Of a stretch of DNA of 64,000 bases, positions 21,510-32,321 are shown piece after piece. The notes under the pieces were generated by a model. It did no database searches and was not told the DNA's origin. It worked only from the letters and a program-made list of their open reading frames with translations. The stretch spans positions 1,834,930-1,898,929 of the forward strand of contig NC_030389.2 of assembly GCF_001625215.2 (NCBI RefSeq). The letters are read 5' to 3'. A program made the translations under genes and the position numbers. Positions within the stretch are counted from its first letter, which is position 1. Every line of letters begins with the position of its first letter. This DNA comes from Daucus carota subsp. sativus (Eukaryota > Streptophyta > Magnoliopsida > Apiales > Apiaceae).

Positions 21510-22558
21510 TTTAACTAATCAAATTAGTTAGTGGAGTATTTTATTTAAAATTATTTGTTAAATTAATGTATAGTTAATTTTTCTTTTAACGGTTTTTCTA
21601 GTGTGTGCCCATACGCACATGCTAAGCACCAAAATTTATAAAATTAGATGATTTTAATTGATTGCTACTTTCTTTATAATAGTGGACCCCTGCAAATTCA
21701 CCAACTACACCAATTAAACTTCACCATAATTATAAAATTTGGAGTTTAGCACGTGCGCATTGGCACACACCAGACAAACTCTTCTTTTAAACAGACATAT
21801 GACAGGTTACTCATTAAACTCTCCATGCGGCTTATTCAAAAATAATTTCAAAGTATTCAAAGTCCATTAGCTCTTATATATATTATAATAATGTTCTAAA
21901 AATCAGCTATTAATCGGGATTAATCTCTGTTCGGTTGGTCACCATCTCGATTAAGTGTTAATCGGTGAAAAAATCATTTTTCGGAAAAATCGGTCAAAAG
22001 CTGGATTAATCGGTCAAAAGATGGTAAAATCAGCAAAAATCGGTAAATTTAAAAAAATTAAGTCATAGTAAAAAGAAATCTAAAAACTAAAAATTAATAT
22101 AAAACACATTGTACCATTGTCTTATGAGATGAATTGACCTAAATATTTAGAAAATGGATTTTTGGTGGATAAAATCATTGATTTTTTCATTTATAGAATT
22201 ATATAATTATAAATCTATTGTAAATAAATATAAATATATTTATCTAGTTTAAAAAATAATATTAAATTGATTCCGATTAATAATCTAATTAATCACTCTA
22301 ATTAATCCCCGATTATCCGATTAATCGATAGACGGTTTTTTCGCCAACTAAGTCCGATTTCCGCTTTTTATAATACTGTATATTAACGGTAAATGATTTA
22401 TATGAGCTAGTAATATGATCCGGAATCTATAATTTTTCTCGACAACTTTCAAGCATGGTCAATAATATTTTATGGTTAATGTTCCTTGTTTTGGAGGCTC
22501 GCAGCCTCGCACAATTTAATAAATAAAACGTTTTGGGAGCTTCAAGGCAAGCGACATG
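21510..22558. other. Intergenic with a degenerate TTAATCGG repeat
   Basis: No gene. From about 21897 to 22375 the words GGGATTAATC, ATCGGTCAAAAG and ATTAATCGATAG recur, ending GTCCGATTTCCGCTTTTTAT, which is the inverse of the block at 8789. An inverted pair GTGTGTGCCCATACGCACATGC / CACGTGCGCATTGGCACACACC (21601 and 21751) bounds a 170-bp segment that may be a small element. Confidence 0.45.
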
Positions 22559-22772
22559 CACTACAAAAAAGAAGCTATTTTTGACCGTCAAAATCTGGTA
22601 TTTTTGACTGTTAACAATCGAAAATAATTATTTTCGATCGGAAAAAATTGGTCGAATATAAATTAGTCGAAATTAAAAACCCGGTCAAAAATATTTAATT
22701 TCCACCGTTTACGGTCGAATATAATCGCTGGTCGAAATTTCCGGTCGAAAATAACCGCTTTTTCTTGTAGTG
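22559..22772. mobile_element. Small non-autonomous CACTA-like element
   Basis: It begins CACTACAAAAAAGAAGC and ends GCTTTTTCTTGTAGTG, the CACTA-type inverted ends. Subterminal GGTCGAAAATA / TTTTGACCG words repeat inside, as transposase-binding arrays do in this superfamily. 214 bp, no coding region; no clear 3-bp target duplication. Confidence 0.75.
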
Positions 22773-23222
22773 GGGCTCACACGTTCTTACAAATTCAGGC
22801 CGGCTTAAATAGTTCTTAAGCATTGGGGTATGGATATTCAGTCGGAAATTTTTGAAAAAATTTATTTATGAAATTTGATTATATTTAATTAAAATTTTAA
22901 AAATTTATCAAAATTTTGAGATATATAATTAGAATTTAAATATATATTCTATAAAATCTGATGATAGTCGATTAGTATTTTAAATTATGTTTAAAAATCA
23001 ATGATATTCAATTGAGATTATTTAACATCCATTTGAATACGGTGGCATTCAAATGTCGATGGATATTTTTGAATTTAATAAAGATTTTTGTGAATTGTTC
23101 ATTATAATATATGTTTTTTGAAATCATACAAAAATTTATGCGATTTTGAAGTTTTTGCTTATATCCTAAAGGATATATATACATTCCGTGACATTTTATC
23201 TAAGACATGCATAAAATCAAAA

Positions 23223-24569
23223 GGCTTATTTCTCCATATGCCATCCAAGTTTGCTCTAATATTCACGCTGACCCTTAAAGTTTAAAAATGAACGGTCCGG
23301 CCCTTCAAATATTGTTAATGTTGAACTTAGCCATAGTGATTGAAAAGTGAATGGCACGCTCTCCGGCTGAGAGTGACCGACTCTGCTCTAGTCTTTGGCT
23401 CTTCCTTTCACCACTTCCTTTCAAGCATACTGTAGTATATGTATGTATATAGGCTACCATCCAAATGTGTATCAAGTCTTGCGAATTATATCTTTTTTTA
23501 AACGCAGATATGTTATTAGTTTATACAGCGGTGACTTATAATGTTTTTTATTTATTAATTTGTTATATTTTAATATTTAGTTTTATTATGAAAAATTATA
23601 CTAGAATCATATACATTTTTAATCAAAAAGAATTTTAAATAATAAATGAATGTGTTTGGGTTAATATAAATTTATTGGGAGTTTTAGATAAATATTTTTT
23701 ATTTAAGATTTTGAATAATTTCTTAATACTCCCTCCGTCCGCCTTTTACATATTCCTTTTTTAAAAAATTGTTTTAAAATACATGTCTCGTTTATCTTTT
23801 CAAAGCATTTTTTTGAATGCTTTTTCAAAAAATATCCTTTGAATACGAGTTTTCATGTTTGATTACCACGCATATATGCATAAATTAATTTTATTAATTT
23901 ATATGATGTACAAATATTTTTTTAAAATATATATATTTCCAACAATATATTAGAGCTTAGCTCTTTCTAGAGATTCTTGGCCAGGAAATAGAAGAGAAGT
24001 TTTGGAAGGAAGTGAATTAAAAGAAAGAAGAAAAGAGGCGGAGATGGGAGATTTACATGGACAAGATTAATAAAAAGAGAAGAAAGATAAGGGTAATCTA
24101 GCTAGTCTCAGCCAATGTATCATTAATTAGTGTATTGATAAGTGAGAATATAGTTGAGTTTCAAAAAAATCACAATAAATATAGGGATTTAGTACATTGA
24201 GAAATGAGAACATATTTTACTCCTATTCAAACATAAAATGATAAATAATATTTTTTTTGTTATGACGTATTTTACTAGCTATGTCGCCGTCTTGTAAACA
24301 AGTGAACATATGCTAATAAGCATATACAAGTATCTGGTTAGTATGGATTTGAGCAAGGGGTGCCATGCACGAGCGGAGCGAAAACAATGTATGGCTAGGC
24401 CTGGTTACTTGCATTTTTTCGCGATTGTAATCTACTTGCCCTTGGTTTTTACATTTCGTCTCATTCTATCCGGTTCATGTAACTTCAATGGTTAGACCAT
24501 CCACTTTTTAACTTTAAGGGTCAACGTGAACATCATAGCAAACTTAGATGGCAGATAGAGGAATAAGCC
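23223..24569. mobile_element. Mutator-like element, 1,347 bp, 9-bp target duplication
   Basis: Terminal inverted repeats of about 80 bp begin GGCTTATTTCTCCATATGCC at the left and pair with GGCAGATAGAGGAATAAGCC at the right. Both sides are flanked by the 9-bp direct repeat AAATCAAAA (23214-23222 and 24570-24578). Long inverted ends with a 9-bp duplication are the mark of Mutator-like elements. It has no transposase. The interior holds a MITE left end at 23727 (TACTCCCTCCGTCCGCC) without its partner. Confidence 0.85.
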
Positions 24570-24578
24570 AAATCAAAA

Positions 24579-25232
24579 TCATACCAATCCATTAAAATTC
24601 TATATTTTACATAACTTAAGATTTAAAAAGAAGTAAATTTATATATAAGTCATAAAAAATTTTGTTTTATTAATTTGAATAAATTTCTTGAAAAATTATC
24701 ATTTGTCAGAGTGACAATTAGTAATAATATAATAATGTAATATTGTAAAAGAGGGGATTTGTATCCTCTTGATCAGAGGTTGGGCTTCCGAATGGAGAAG
24801 AATTTGTGATTATGCCTCCTGGGCTAGAGCATGTCGCTTAAGTGCGGTTTATTTTGGTTTGGTTCACGTGGTTTGCATGCTATTACATGAACTCGTGGGT
24901 TTACCCCGTGCGCACCCAAAAGAGTAGCGGATGCGGGTCCCTACATTAAAAAATAAATAAATCAGAATGAGTCATCAAACGACTAAGATTTGCAATTTTT
25001 ACGGATCTACCTGTAACTAAAGAAATTAACTGATAAACTTATTACACAAACTAAAGATGCTCCTAATAATTGATTCTAACATTATTTTTATTGCAGAATT
25101 TTAAATTAAAATTCAATAATAAAGTTTTAAAACATAAACTTCAATATATAATTATTATGTTTTACTGAAATAAAAACATATATAATAAATATTATTAATT
25201 AGGCCAGGGCTAATATAAATTATTTAATCAAC
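24579..25232. other. Intergenic; possible SINE-like piece
   Basis: No gene. Around 24770-24965 a more GC-rich stretch with TTTACCCCGTGCGCACCC and GTAGCGGATGCGGGT ends in an A-rich tail, which resembles plant SINE or retroelement tails. No convincing pol III A/B box pair was found. Confidence 0.3.
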
Positions 25233-25590
25233 TAAGAGTAAGTCCAACAGCTGCCCTATTTAGTGTCCTAAGTCATAATATAGGGCATTTGATGAAAAAA
25301 TTTGATCCAACAATGTCCTAGTGATGCCCTATATCACTAGGACAACCCATTCAAGCCCTACCCTATCCCATATTTTATAATAAATTATTACCAACACTCT
25401 CTTTCTCTCTCTATTTTATATTATGTTTTAATGATGAAAGTGAACTTTTAATAATAAAATATTAAACATATAGTGAAAATAAGGCACATTGTTGGAGTTG
25501 AAGTTAGTAGAATATGTTCTAAACTATTAGGACATAATTTTTTATATTATATTTAAGGCTCCAACTAGGACACTGTTGGACTTGCTCTAA
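25233..25590. mobile_element. Tourist-like MITE (PIF/Harbinger type)
   Basis: The ends GAGTAAGTCCAACAG and CTGTTGGACTTGCTC are inverted repeats, flanked on both sides by TAA, the 3-bp duplication of PIF/Harbinger elements. About 350 bp, non-coding. The related elements at 20483 and 44285 share the GAGCAA(G/C)TCCAA end. Confidence 0.85.
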
Positions 25591-25599
25591 ATAAACATG

Positions 25600-25941
25600 A
25601 GCAAGATACTTGCAAATTGCAATTCTATTGAGAAAGTGTATATACCATTGCCGATTCTTCCTTCACTCTGTAAAAACTGGGCACAATTTTACCAGTGCAT
25701 AAACCATTGACAAATTTATGGGAAGCATCAGGAACAATAGAGAGTTTACAACTAAATGTTAATGACAATTAACATGACTCAACTAATAGAGAAGAGTAGG
25801 TACAAAACCAGATAGAGCAACATTTACTAGTCGGCTACATTGTAAATCATGTCTCTTAATCTGAAATGAAACTAAGCAGGACTATATATATCCATTCAAC
25901 TACAATGTTTAAACTACGCCTCCTCAATACTCCCCCTCAAG
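25600..25941 (-). mobile_element. Remnant of a second Copia-type LTR element
   Basis: Read on the minus strand, TTAGCTTGAGGGGGAGTATT (about 25923-25944) is a typical polypurine tract and LTR junction of plant Copia elements. The following bases down to about 25600 look like LTR sequence (TAGTTGAGTCATG, GTAGTTGAATGG). No intact LTR pair or coding domain is seen. Confidence 0.5.
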
Positions 25942-25944
25942 CTA

Positions 25945-26420
25945 ATGAGTTAGAACGAAATGGAACTCTTAACTTCAAGACATAAACTGGTGCGAACTAG
26001 CCTATGTTGTATTATCCGCCCCTTCATTAATCACAAGTTATATCAAATAGTTGGAGTGTACCGTATTCATTCATCATTGTGACAGGTTCTCCATATTAAC
26101 GCCAATAGAAGACTAGTTAAAACTCACATCCCGACTAGATCTAATCGTTACTAAAGGACTTGACTTTGTTTGTCATTAGAGAATTCCTGGCTAAGCAATT
26201 GTCTTTGGAGGACTGTTTCAATTTCATTCAAGTCCTGATTATGCTTGCCATTTAAGGACCCTAGCTTTTCTTGCCATTAGAGGAATCCCTGCTTTGCTTG
26301 CTAATAGAGGACTGTGTTAACTACTTAACTTCATTCAAATCTTTACTTTGCTTGTCATTAGAGTATTGTGGTGAACACATATCCTGACTACGCTTGTCAC
26401 GAGAAGACCATTGCTCAAAA
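25945..26420. repeat. Degenerate repeats with TTGCTTGTCATTAGAG words
   Basis: Several diverged copies of a 60-70-bp unit containing (G/C)TTTGCTTGTCATTAGAG and CATTCAAGTC(C/T) follow the LTR remnant, at about 26160, 26240, 26290 and 26350. On the minus strand this is likely internal or flanking sequence of the same retroelement. Confidence 0.4.
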
Positions 26421-26426
26421 AGCTCA

Positions 26427-26660
26427 AATAAAGTAAACAGCCAATTTGACGCTATGCAAGCTCAATTATAAATGCTCAGAGAGCACAAATAAATTAATCA
26501 GCCAACTTGACGCTATGCAAGCTCAACTGTAAATGTTCACAGAGCTCAAAATTATCAGCCAACTTGATGTTAATTAGGTAAGCTACTGTAAATACTTACA
26601 GAGCTCAAAATTATTAACCAACTTAACGCTATACAAACTTAACTCTAAATGCTCACAAAG
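26427..26660. repeat. Tandem repeat, four units of about 60 bp
   Basis: Four head-to-tail units share the core CAGCCAACTTGACGCTATGC followed by AAGCTCAA, TGTAAATG, CTCACAGAGC and TCAAAA. Units begin at about 26438, 26500, 26555 and 26615 and become more diverged to the right. No coding frame runs through all of them. Confidence 0.7.
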
Positions 26661-26799
26661 CAGAAAATAAGCATGAGTACTCAGTCACTTCAATGGATTG
26701 GAGTGACCTCTCAGTTTTAACAACCAATGAATGGTGGCTTTAGAAAGTTTACGAAGGAGAATTCATTTTAATAAAACAGTACTTCTTGCGGTCTGCCAA

Positions 26800-27360
26800 T
26801 CCTCCAATTTTTTCAGCTCGATCTATAATTCATCTAAGATAACTAGCTCATCGATCTTTAATTAATACTCAAACAAATATTGATGATAATCATATATCAA
26901 ATCACTTTCAAGTTAAGTCATCTCTTCTCCCTTTGCTTCTAGTATTAACTCTCTTCTTTGACAATACTTCGAAGCTTCTACTCTGCCTCTTTTACCCCAA
27001 GTTGCTTCACCTTCTCACTGCTCAAAATAATTAATTGTTGAGAACATGTCTGATACAGAGTACTTGAGAGCCATCAACTTCTTTTTAGTGAGAGAGTCTT
27101 TTTCCAGAAACTCTAAAGAGAGGATATTTAAAGACCTATGCAGCTATGCTCCTGATATTTAACTATGTCACTACTATCGAATGCTTCAATTTTGCTGGAG
27201 AGTTCTCCAATCTCAACTAATGCGCTCTCAACCTCTGCCTGTTGTGCAACCGAGAAAGAATTCCTTGCTTCGTCTAATGTAATCTTCATTAATGCCTCAA
27301 AAATAATCTTCTTATATCTTGTATTTATGTAAATTGGTTCATTAGCTGACATCAAAATCC
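26800..27360 (-). pseudogene. Broken coding remnant of unknown origin
   Basis: The minus strand contains an open stretch (27128-27355) rich in Ala/Glu/Ser with a coiled-coil look (ALVEIGELSSKIEAF). Further protein-like stretches follow in other frames downstream (EFLEKDSLTKKKLMALKYSV near 27100-27050; EASKYCQRRELILEAKGEEM near 26970-26915). Stops and frame changes separate them. It may be a decayed transposon ORF or gene fragment; no family is recognised. Confidence 0.3.
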
Positions 27361-27443
27361 CCCCTGCTAGTTAATAATTTTCATCATTTTGATAGAACAG
27401 TACGTACTCCCGGAACCCATTCAGATCACAAATTACAAAATAC

Positions 27444-27614
27444 TACTCCCTCTGTTAGTGTTAGAATATAATAGTGGCGTGACACTAATATTTTTATTCA
27501 CAAAAAAGAAATTTGGAAAATAATATGTATCAGTATACGGTCAAAACTTTTAAAAGTACGTGAAAAAAAAAGTAAAGCGACTATTATATCTTATTAACAG
27601 AGGGAGAGGGAGTA
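27444..27614. mobile_element. MITE, CTCCCTCCGT-end family
   Basis: Short copy of about 171 bp: TACTCCCTCTGTTAGTGTTA at the left, TTAACAGAGGGAGAGGGAGTA at the right. It ends about 45 bp before the promoter block of UGT copy 3. Confidence 0.7.
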
Positions 27615-27660
27615 CATTATAACATTCTAAAGCAATGTTTTATTTTAAAACACAGATCAT

Positions 27661-27812
27661 TGTGTATTTATATGTGCAGTTGAAGTAGCTCAAACTTGAG
27701 AATATGTGACAGAGCACAAGATTCCGAAAAAATTTATTTCTAATTTTTTGATCTACCCTTCAAGAAAGAACCAGGAGGGTTGACGGTTAAGTAAAAATGC
27801 CTAGCTAGCTAC
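27661..27812 (+). promoter_or_regulatory. Shared UGT promoter block (copy 3)
   Basis: This stretch (TATGTGCAGTTGAAGTAGCTCA, then TTTTTGATCTACCCTTC, then GTTAAGTAAAAATGCCTAGC and TAGCTAC) matches the regions upstream of copies 4 and 5. The TATA position has drifted to CAAATATTT. The small ATG-CCT-AGC-TAG at 27797 lies upstream of the probable transcription start, so it is not likely a uORF. Confidence 0.65.
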
Positions 27813-27857
27813 AAATATTTCAAAACCTTGATCCTAGAAAACAAGTCATCAGATACA

Positions 27858-29273
27858 ATGAATACTCAAGATCTTGTTCATGTCTTACTGGTCTCTTATC
27901 CTGCTCAAGGCCATATTACCCCTTTGCTCAGATTAGGCAATCTCCTTGCTTCCACAGGTCTCCTTGTCACCTTCTCAACTACAAAAGATGCTGGAAGTTC
28001 CATCCGAAAAGCTAGCAAAAACATCGATGAGGCCAGTCCAGTTGGTGATGGTATGATCCGGTTCGAGTTCTTCGATGATGGACTAGTCCAAAATAATGAT
28101 GGTCAGGAACGCCCAAGTCTTGACTACAAAGTTGCTCAGGTTGCGTTGCATGGAACAGAGGCCGTCACGAGAATTGTCAAAAAACACGAAAGAGAAGGCC
28201 GCCCTGTGGCGTGCCTAATCAACAATCCTTTCGTTCCATGGGTTTCGAATATTGCTGAGACACTAAACATTCCAAATGCAGTGCTTTGGGTGCAATCTTG
28301 CGCTTGTTTTTCAGCTTATTATCATTACTACAACAAACTGGCTATATTTCCAACCGAATCTGACCCCGAAATTGATGTCCAATTGCCTTCCATGCCTTTA
28401 CTCAAACATGATGAGATCCCTAGCTTCTTGCACCCTCAAACTCCTTTTCCGGTTTTGAGAGAAGTTATTTTAGGCCAGTTCAAAATGTTGCCGAAAACAT
28501 TTTGTGTACTGGTAGAAACATTTCAAGAACTCGAAACTGAAGTCATTGAATACATGTCAAAATTTTGTCTTCTAAAACCTATTGGTCCATTATTCAAGAA
28601 CCCTAAATCTTCGAACTCTAGCATTCAAGCTGATTTCATTAAAGTCGACGACTGCATGGATTTCTTGAACTCCAAGGAACATGCAACAGTTGTTTATATA
28701 TCGTTTGGTAGCGTTGTTTCTTTAAATCAAGAACAAACAAATGAAATCGCTTATGGAATTCTGAATTCCGGTGTTTCATTTCTATGGGTCTTAAAGCAAC
28801 CTACCATGCCTGGTTCCGGCCTCAGTGTTGTTTTACCTGAAAATTTCCTGGAAAAAATTGGTGACAAGGGCAAAGTTGTGAATTGGTGCGCACAAAAAGA
28901 AGTTCTTCAACATCCATCCGTGGCATGTTTTGTAACACATTGCGGATGGAACTCGACGTTGGAGGCGATTAGTAGTGGCGTCCCGGTGGTGGCCTTTCCG
29001 GCGTGGGGTGATCAAGTGACTAATGCCAAGTACTTGGTTGATGTGTTAGAGGTGGGAGTTAGGTTAAGTAGAGGTGACCAAACTGAAAAAGTTGCGATTT
29101 CGAGGGACCGAATTGAAAAGTGCTTGAAAGAGGCTTTTGGACCCAAGGCAGCTGAGCTGAAAAAGAATGCACTCAAGTGGAAGCAAGTGGCGGAAGAAGC
29201 GGTGGCTGAAGGTGGCTCATCTGATCGGAATTTGAAAGACTTTGTGGACAAAATTAAGAATGTACCTCCGTAA
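27858..29273 (+). CDS. UGT84A-like: UDP-glycosyltransferase, UGT84A type (copy 3)
   Basis: 471 aa, intronless. The start ATG 27858 (MNTQDLVHV) aligns with the internal starts of copies 4 and 5; the frame is open upstream but without an ATG. Catalytic His is H19 in PAQGHITPLL, where the others have HVNPLL or HVTPLL. The PSPG box is at residues 343-386, with NWCAQKEVLQ at its start and PAWGDQ at its end. The DPRR motif after FFDDGL, present in copies 1, 2 and 4, is replaced by NNDGQERP. The N-terminal half is closest to copy 4 (TRIVKKHE, VAETLNI-type); the C-terminal third is closest to copy 2. It ends in NVPP without the VSKLG tail. Expected role: glucose ester formation on phenolic acids; acceptor unknown. 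Confidence 0.95.
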   Translation: MNTQDLVHVLLVSYPAQGHITPLLRLGNLLASTGLLVTFSTTKDAGSSIRKASKNIDEASPVGDGMIRFEFFDDGLVQNNDGQERPSLDYKVAQVALHGTEAVTRIVKKHEREGRPVACLINNPFVPWVSNIAETLNIPNAVLWVQSCACFSAYYHYYNKLAIFPTESDPEIDVQLPSMPLLKHDEIPSFLHPQTPFPVLREVILGQFKMLPKTFCVLVETFQELETEVIEYMSKFCLLKPIGPLFKNPKSSNSSIQADFIKVDDCMDFLNSKEHATVVYISFGSVVSLNQEQTNEIAYGILNSGVSFLWVLKQPTMPGSGLSVVLPENFLEKIGDKGKVVNWCAQKEVLQHPSVACFVTHCGWNSTLEAISSGVPVVAFPAWGDQVTNAKYLVDVLEVGVRLSRGDQTEKVAISRDRIEKCLKEAFGPKAAELKKNALKWKQVAEEAVAEGGSSDRNLKDFVDKIKNVPP

Positions 29274-29486
29274 CAATTAATTAAGTGTTCTTAAATTTTA
29301 AGATAATGATAGCAATTGATTAAGTCTTTAGGTACACGTTATGTATTTTACTCTTATATATAATTCCAAGACTTGCAGTAAAAGATCTAATATCGTTATT
29401 TATATTACAATAAATAAATTATGATATTAAATTATATTATGAGAGAGAGTATTTGGACTATTTAATATGAGTACTCACAAGACTAT
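29274..29486. other. 3' flank of UGT copy 3
   Basis: AT-rich presumed 3' UTR and spacer; nothing else seen. Confidence 0.4.
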
Positions 29487-30003
29487 ACACCGCAACAAAA
29501 CCAGCTTTTTAAAATGGATTTCTTACGACGGAATTGTTTGCTCGCAAAATTTATGACGGAAACCAAAAATCCGTCAAAATTTCTTATCATTACTTATGAC
29601 GGAATCATTTCGTGTCGTATTTACTTTTTTCATGCGCTAGAATTTTGACACAAACAAATATAATATAATAAAAAAAATTCCTGCGAACGAAATCGTCGTA
29701 AAGTAACTTTTACATTTACGACGTCATTTCCGTCGCAAGGTTATGCATTTACGACGAACATTTTCTGTCATAAGTCAACAAAAAATTCTCCATACACGTA
29801 CCATCCTAAATTAAGAATCTATTTCTGTCGTAAGTTTTGTGGAGCCCACTCATATTTAGCTATAACGAAATTATTAATTTCTGACGAATTTTATGCATTT
29901 GACCAAAATTTTAATTTTAGATGGCTATAAAAACGACGAAAAATTTCCGTCTTAATTACATATTTTTTTGGCGGAACTAGTGTAAAAGTCGATTTTGTTG
30001 TAC
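29487..30003. mobile_element. CACTA-like non-autonomous element (degenerate)
   Basis: The ends CGCAACAAAACCAGCTTTTTA and AAAGTCGATTTTGTTGTAC are inverted partners. The interior has many ACGACGGAA / TTCCGTC words in both directions, as subterminal repeats. No transposase. The exact termini and target duplication are not resolved. Confidence 0.5.
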
Positions 30004-30590
30004 TGATGATTAATAATGTAATATTTGCATTGATATATAAGTAAATAAATAATAAAATTAAACAAATTCTGATAACTAAATATTAGTACTGATAATCAAT
30101 TAATTGATTATTAATATATTTTTTTGTAATAATAGTAGTTGCAGGAGTTTTTTTAGGAAAATGTAGTACAAGATCTAATCACCAAATTTTAGAGCACTAT
30201 TATTTATAGACTTCTTGGAACAGTAAAAATTATAATAATAAATCTAAATAATCAAATTTTGATATTTTAATAGAAGGGGTGACAATATCAGACACGACCC
30301 GAAACCCGAGCATGACCGCAATCCGATTTACCGGCACAAAATCCGAAAGTAACCCGAAAATCACCCGATTGACCCTAAATGGATTCCAAATGTCCCGAAA
30401 TTAGAATTTTCTTCAAAAGACAGTATTACACGACACCCTGCCTAGGATTTCACTTCTAAAAACTTCAATTTTCAGTTTATTTTCAATTCAATTTTAAATG
30501 ATTTTAGCGTGACCCAAAATCAACCCGACTGCTGACACAAATACAACCAGTTAGAGATTCAATTAATGATTGGACAACGTTGGTTGATTA
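30004..30590. repeat. Intergenic with an ACCCGAAA repeat
   Basis: No gene. At 30275-30545 the words GACCCGAAACCCG, AACCCGAAAATCACCCG and GACCCAAAATCAACCCG form a degenerate dispersed repeat of undetermined class. Confidence 0.4.
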
Positions 30591-30732
30591 TGCATTTATA
30601 TATGTTCAGTAAAGTAGCTCAGACATGATAAATATTAGGGCCCCTGAGTCCTCCAGATTTTTGATCTACCCTTCGTAAATGAGACACAGCGCTGACTGTT
30701 AAGTAAAAACGCCGAGCTAGCTACATATAAAT
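30591..30732 (+). promoter_or_regulatory. Shared UGT promoter block with TATA (copy 4)
   Basis: TTCAGTAAAGTAGCTCAGAC, AAATATTAGGGCCCC, TTTTTGATCTACCCTTC, CGCTGACTGTTAAGTAAAAA and GAGCTAGCTAC occur in this order and match copies 3 and 5. TATAAATA at 30725-30732 is 37 bp from the ATG. Confidence 0.7.
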
Positions 30733-30761
30733 ATAGAGTTTTGTCTTAGAATACACTGCAT

Positions 30762-32183
30762 ATGCCGAATACAATGAGCACTCAAGATCTTGTTCATGTC
30801 TTACTAGTCTCTTATCCTGCTCAAGGCCATGTCAACCCTTTACTCAAACTAGGCAATCTCCTTGCTTCAACTGGCCTTCTTGTCACCTTCTCGACCACAG
30901 AAGGTGCTGCAAATTTCATGCGAAAAGCTAGCAAAAACATCGATGAGCCGACTCCGGTTGGCGATGGTATGATCCGGTTCGAGTTCTTTGATGATGGACT
31001 AGGCGGAAATAATGAGGATCCGAGACGCGCTGATCTCGACTTCTACACAGCTCATCTTGAGCTGCATGGAAGAGAGGCCGTCACAAGAATCGTCAAGAAA
31101 CACGAAGAACAAGGCCGCCCCGTGGCGTGCCTAATCAACAATCCTTTCATTCCATGGGTTTCGGATGTGGCGGAAACACTAAACATTCGCAATGCGGTGC
31201 TTTGGGTACAATCTTGCGCGTCTTTTTCGGCTTATTATCATTTCCACAACAAACTGGCGCAATTTCCATCCGAATCGGACCCGGAAATCGATGTCCAGTT
31301 GCCATCCATGCCTTTGCTGAAACATGATGAGGTTCCTAGCTTCTTGCATCCTGAAACTCCTTTTCCGGCTTTGGCCAAAGCCATTTTAGGCCAGTTCGCA
31401 ATGCTGTCCAAGACATTTTGTGTACTCGTGGAAACATTTCAAGAACTCGAAAGTGAAATCATTGATTACATGTCAAAATACTGTCTCATCAAACCTATCG
31501 GTCCATTATTCAAGAATCCCAAATCTTCGAACTCTAGCGTTCAAGGCGATTTCATGAAAGCTGACGACTGCATGGATTTCTTGAACTCCAAGGAACCTGC
31601 AACCGTCGTGTACATATCATTCGGCAGTATAGTATATATAAATCAGGAACAAATAAATGAAATCGCTTATGGACTTCTGAATTCGGGTGTTTCATTTCTG
31701 TGGGTTTTAAGGAAACCTACCCTTTTGGGTCCGGCTGTTGTTTTGCCCGAAAATTTCTTGGAAAAAATTGGCGACAAGGGCAAAGTTGTGAACTGGTGCG
31801 CACAAAAAGAAGTTCTAGAACATCCATCCGTGGCCTATTTTGTAACACATTGCGGATGGAACTCGACGTTGGAGACGATTACTAGTGGCGTCCCGGTGGT
31901 GGCCTTTCCAGCATGGGGTGATCAAGTGACGAATGCAAAGTACTTGGTTGATGTGTTTGAGGTGGGAGTTAGATTAGGTAGAGGTAAACAAACTGAAAAG
32001 AGTGGTGTTTCGAGGGACCGAATCGAGAAGTGTTTGAGAGAGGCCATTGGCCCGAAGGCAGAAGAGATGAAAAAGAATGCACTCAAGTGGAAGAAAGCGG
32101 CGGAGGAAGCGGTGGCAGAAGGTGGCTCATCTGATAGGAATTTGAAGGACTTTGTGGACAAAATTAAGAATGTGTCGAAGTAG
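30762..32183 (+). CDS. UGT84A-like: UDP-glycosyltransferase, UGT84A type (copy 4)
   Basis: 473 aa, intronless. The start ATG 30762 is 37 bp after the TATA box; ATG 30774 is the alternative. Catalytic His is H23 ([10 protein letters not shown]). The PSPG box is at residues 345-388, NWCAQKEVLEHPSVAYF to PAWGDQ. Distinct residues include RLGRGKQ where the others have RLSRG, and LETITSG. The C-terminal third is like copy 5 (GVSRD, CLREAIGPKA-EMKKNALKW). The protein stops at NVSK: the following bases align with the VSKLG tail codons of copies 2 and 5, but TTG has become TAG, so the tail has been cut by a point change. The enzyme domain is untouched. Function as for the family; acceptor unknown. 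Confidence 0.95.
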   Translation: MPNTMSTQDLVHVLLVSYPAQGHVNPLLKLGNLLASTGLLVTFSTTEGAANFMRKASKNIDEPTPVGDGMIRFEFFDDGLGGNNEDPRRADLDFYTAHLELHGREAVTRIVKKHEEQGRPVACLINNPFIPWVSDVAETLNIRNAVLWVQSCASFSAYYHFHNKLAQFPSESDPEIDVQLPSMPLLKHDEVPSFLHPETPFPALAKAILGQFAMLSKTFCVLVETFQELESEIIDYMSKYCLIKPIGPLFKNPKSSNSSVQGDFMKADDCMDFLNSKEPATVVYISFGSIVYINQEQINEIAYGLLNSGVSFLWVLRKPTLLGPAVVLPENFLEKIGDKGKVVNWCAQKEVLEHPSVAYFVTHCGWNSTLETITSGVPVVAFPAWGDQVTNAKYLVDVFEVGVRLGRGKQTEKSGVSRDRIEKCLREAIGPKAEEMKKNALKWKKAAEEAVAEGGSSDRNLKDFVDKIKNVSK

Positions 32184-32321
32184 GGCTAATGTCTGACCTA
32201 CTTGTTGTAAACGTACCTCCCTAAGACCCTAACTATCAAGGTCTTCTTAATTAAGTTTAAGACCTGATATGGAGAAATGAAATAAATTTTAATAATGCTG
32301 GTTTTCGAGGCTTGAAAATCG

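Noticed and set aside
24770..24965. A tRNA-derived SINE
   Set aside because: The A-rich tail and GC-rich body are suggestive, but clear A and B boxes and a target duplication are missing.
26427..26660. A CRISPR-like array
   Set aside because: The repeats are adjacent, diverged and without spacers, in nuclear plant DNA; they are ordinary tandem repeats.
27797..27808. A three-codon uORF ahead of UGT copy 3
   Set aside because: By alignment with copies 4 and 5 it lies upstream of the TATA position, so it would not be in the mRNA.
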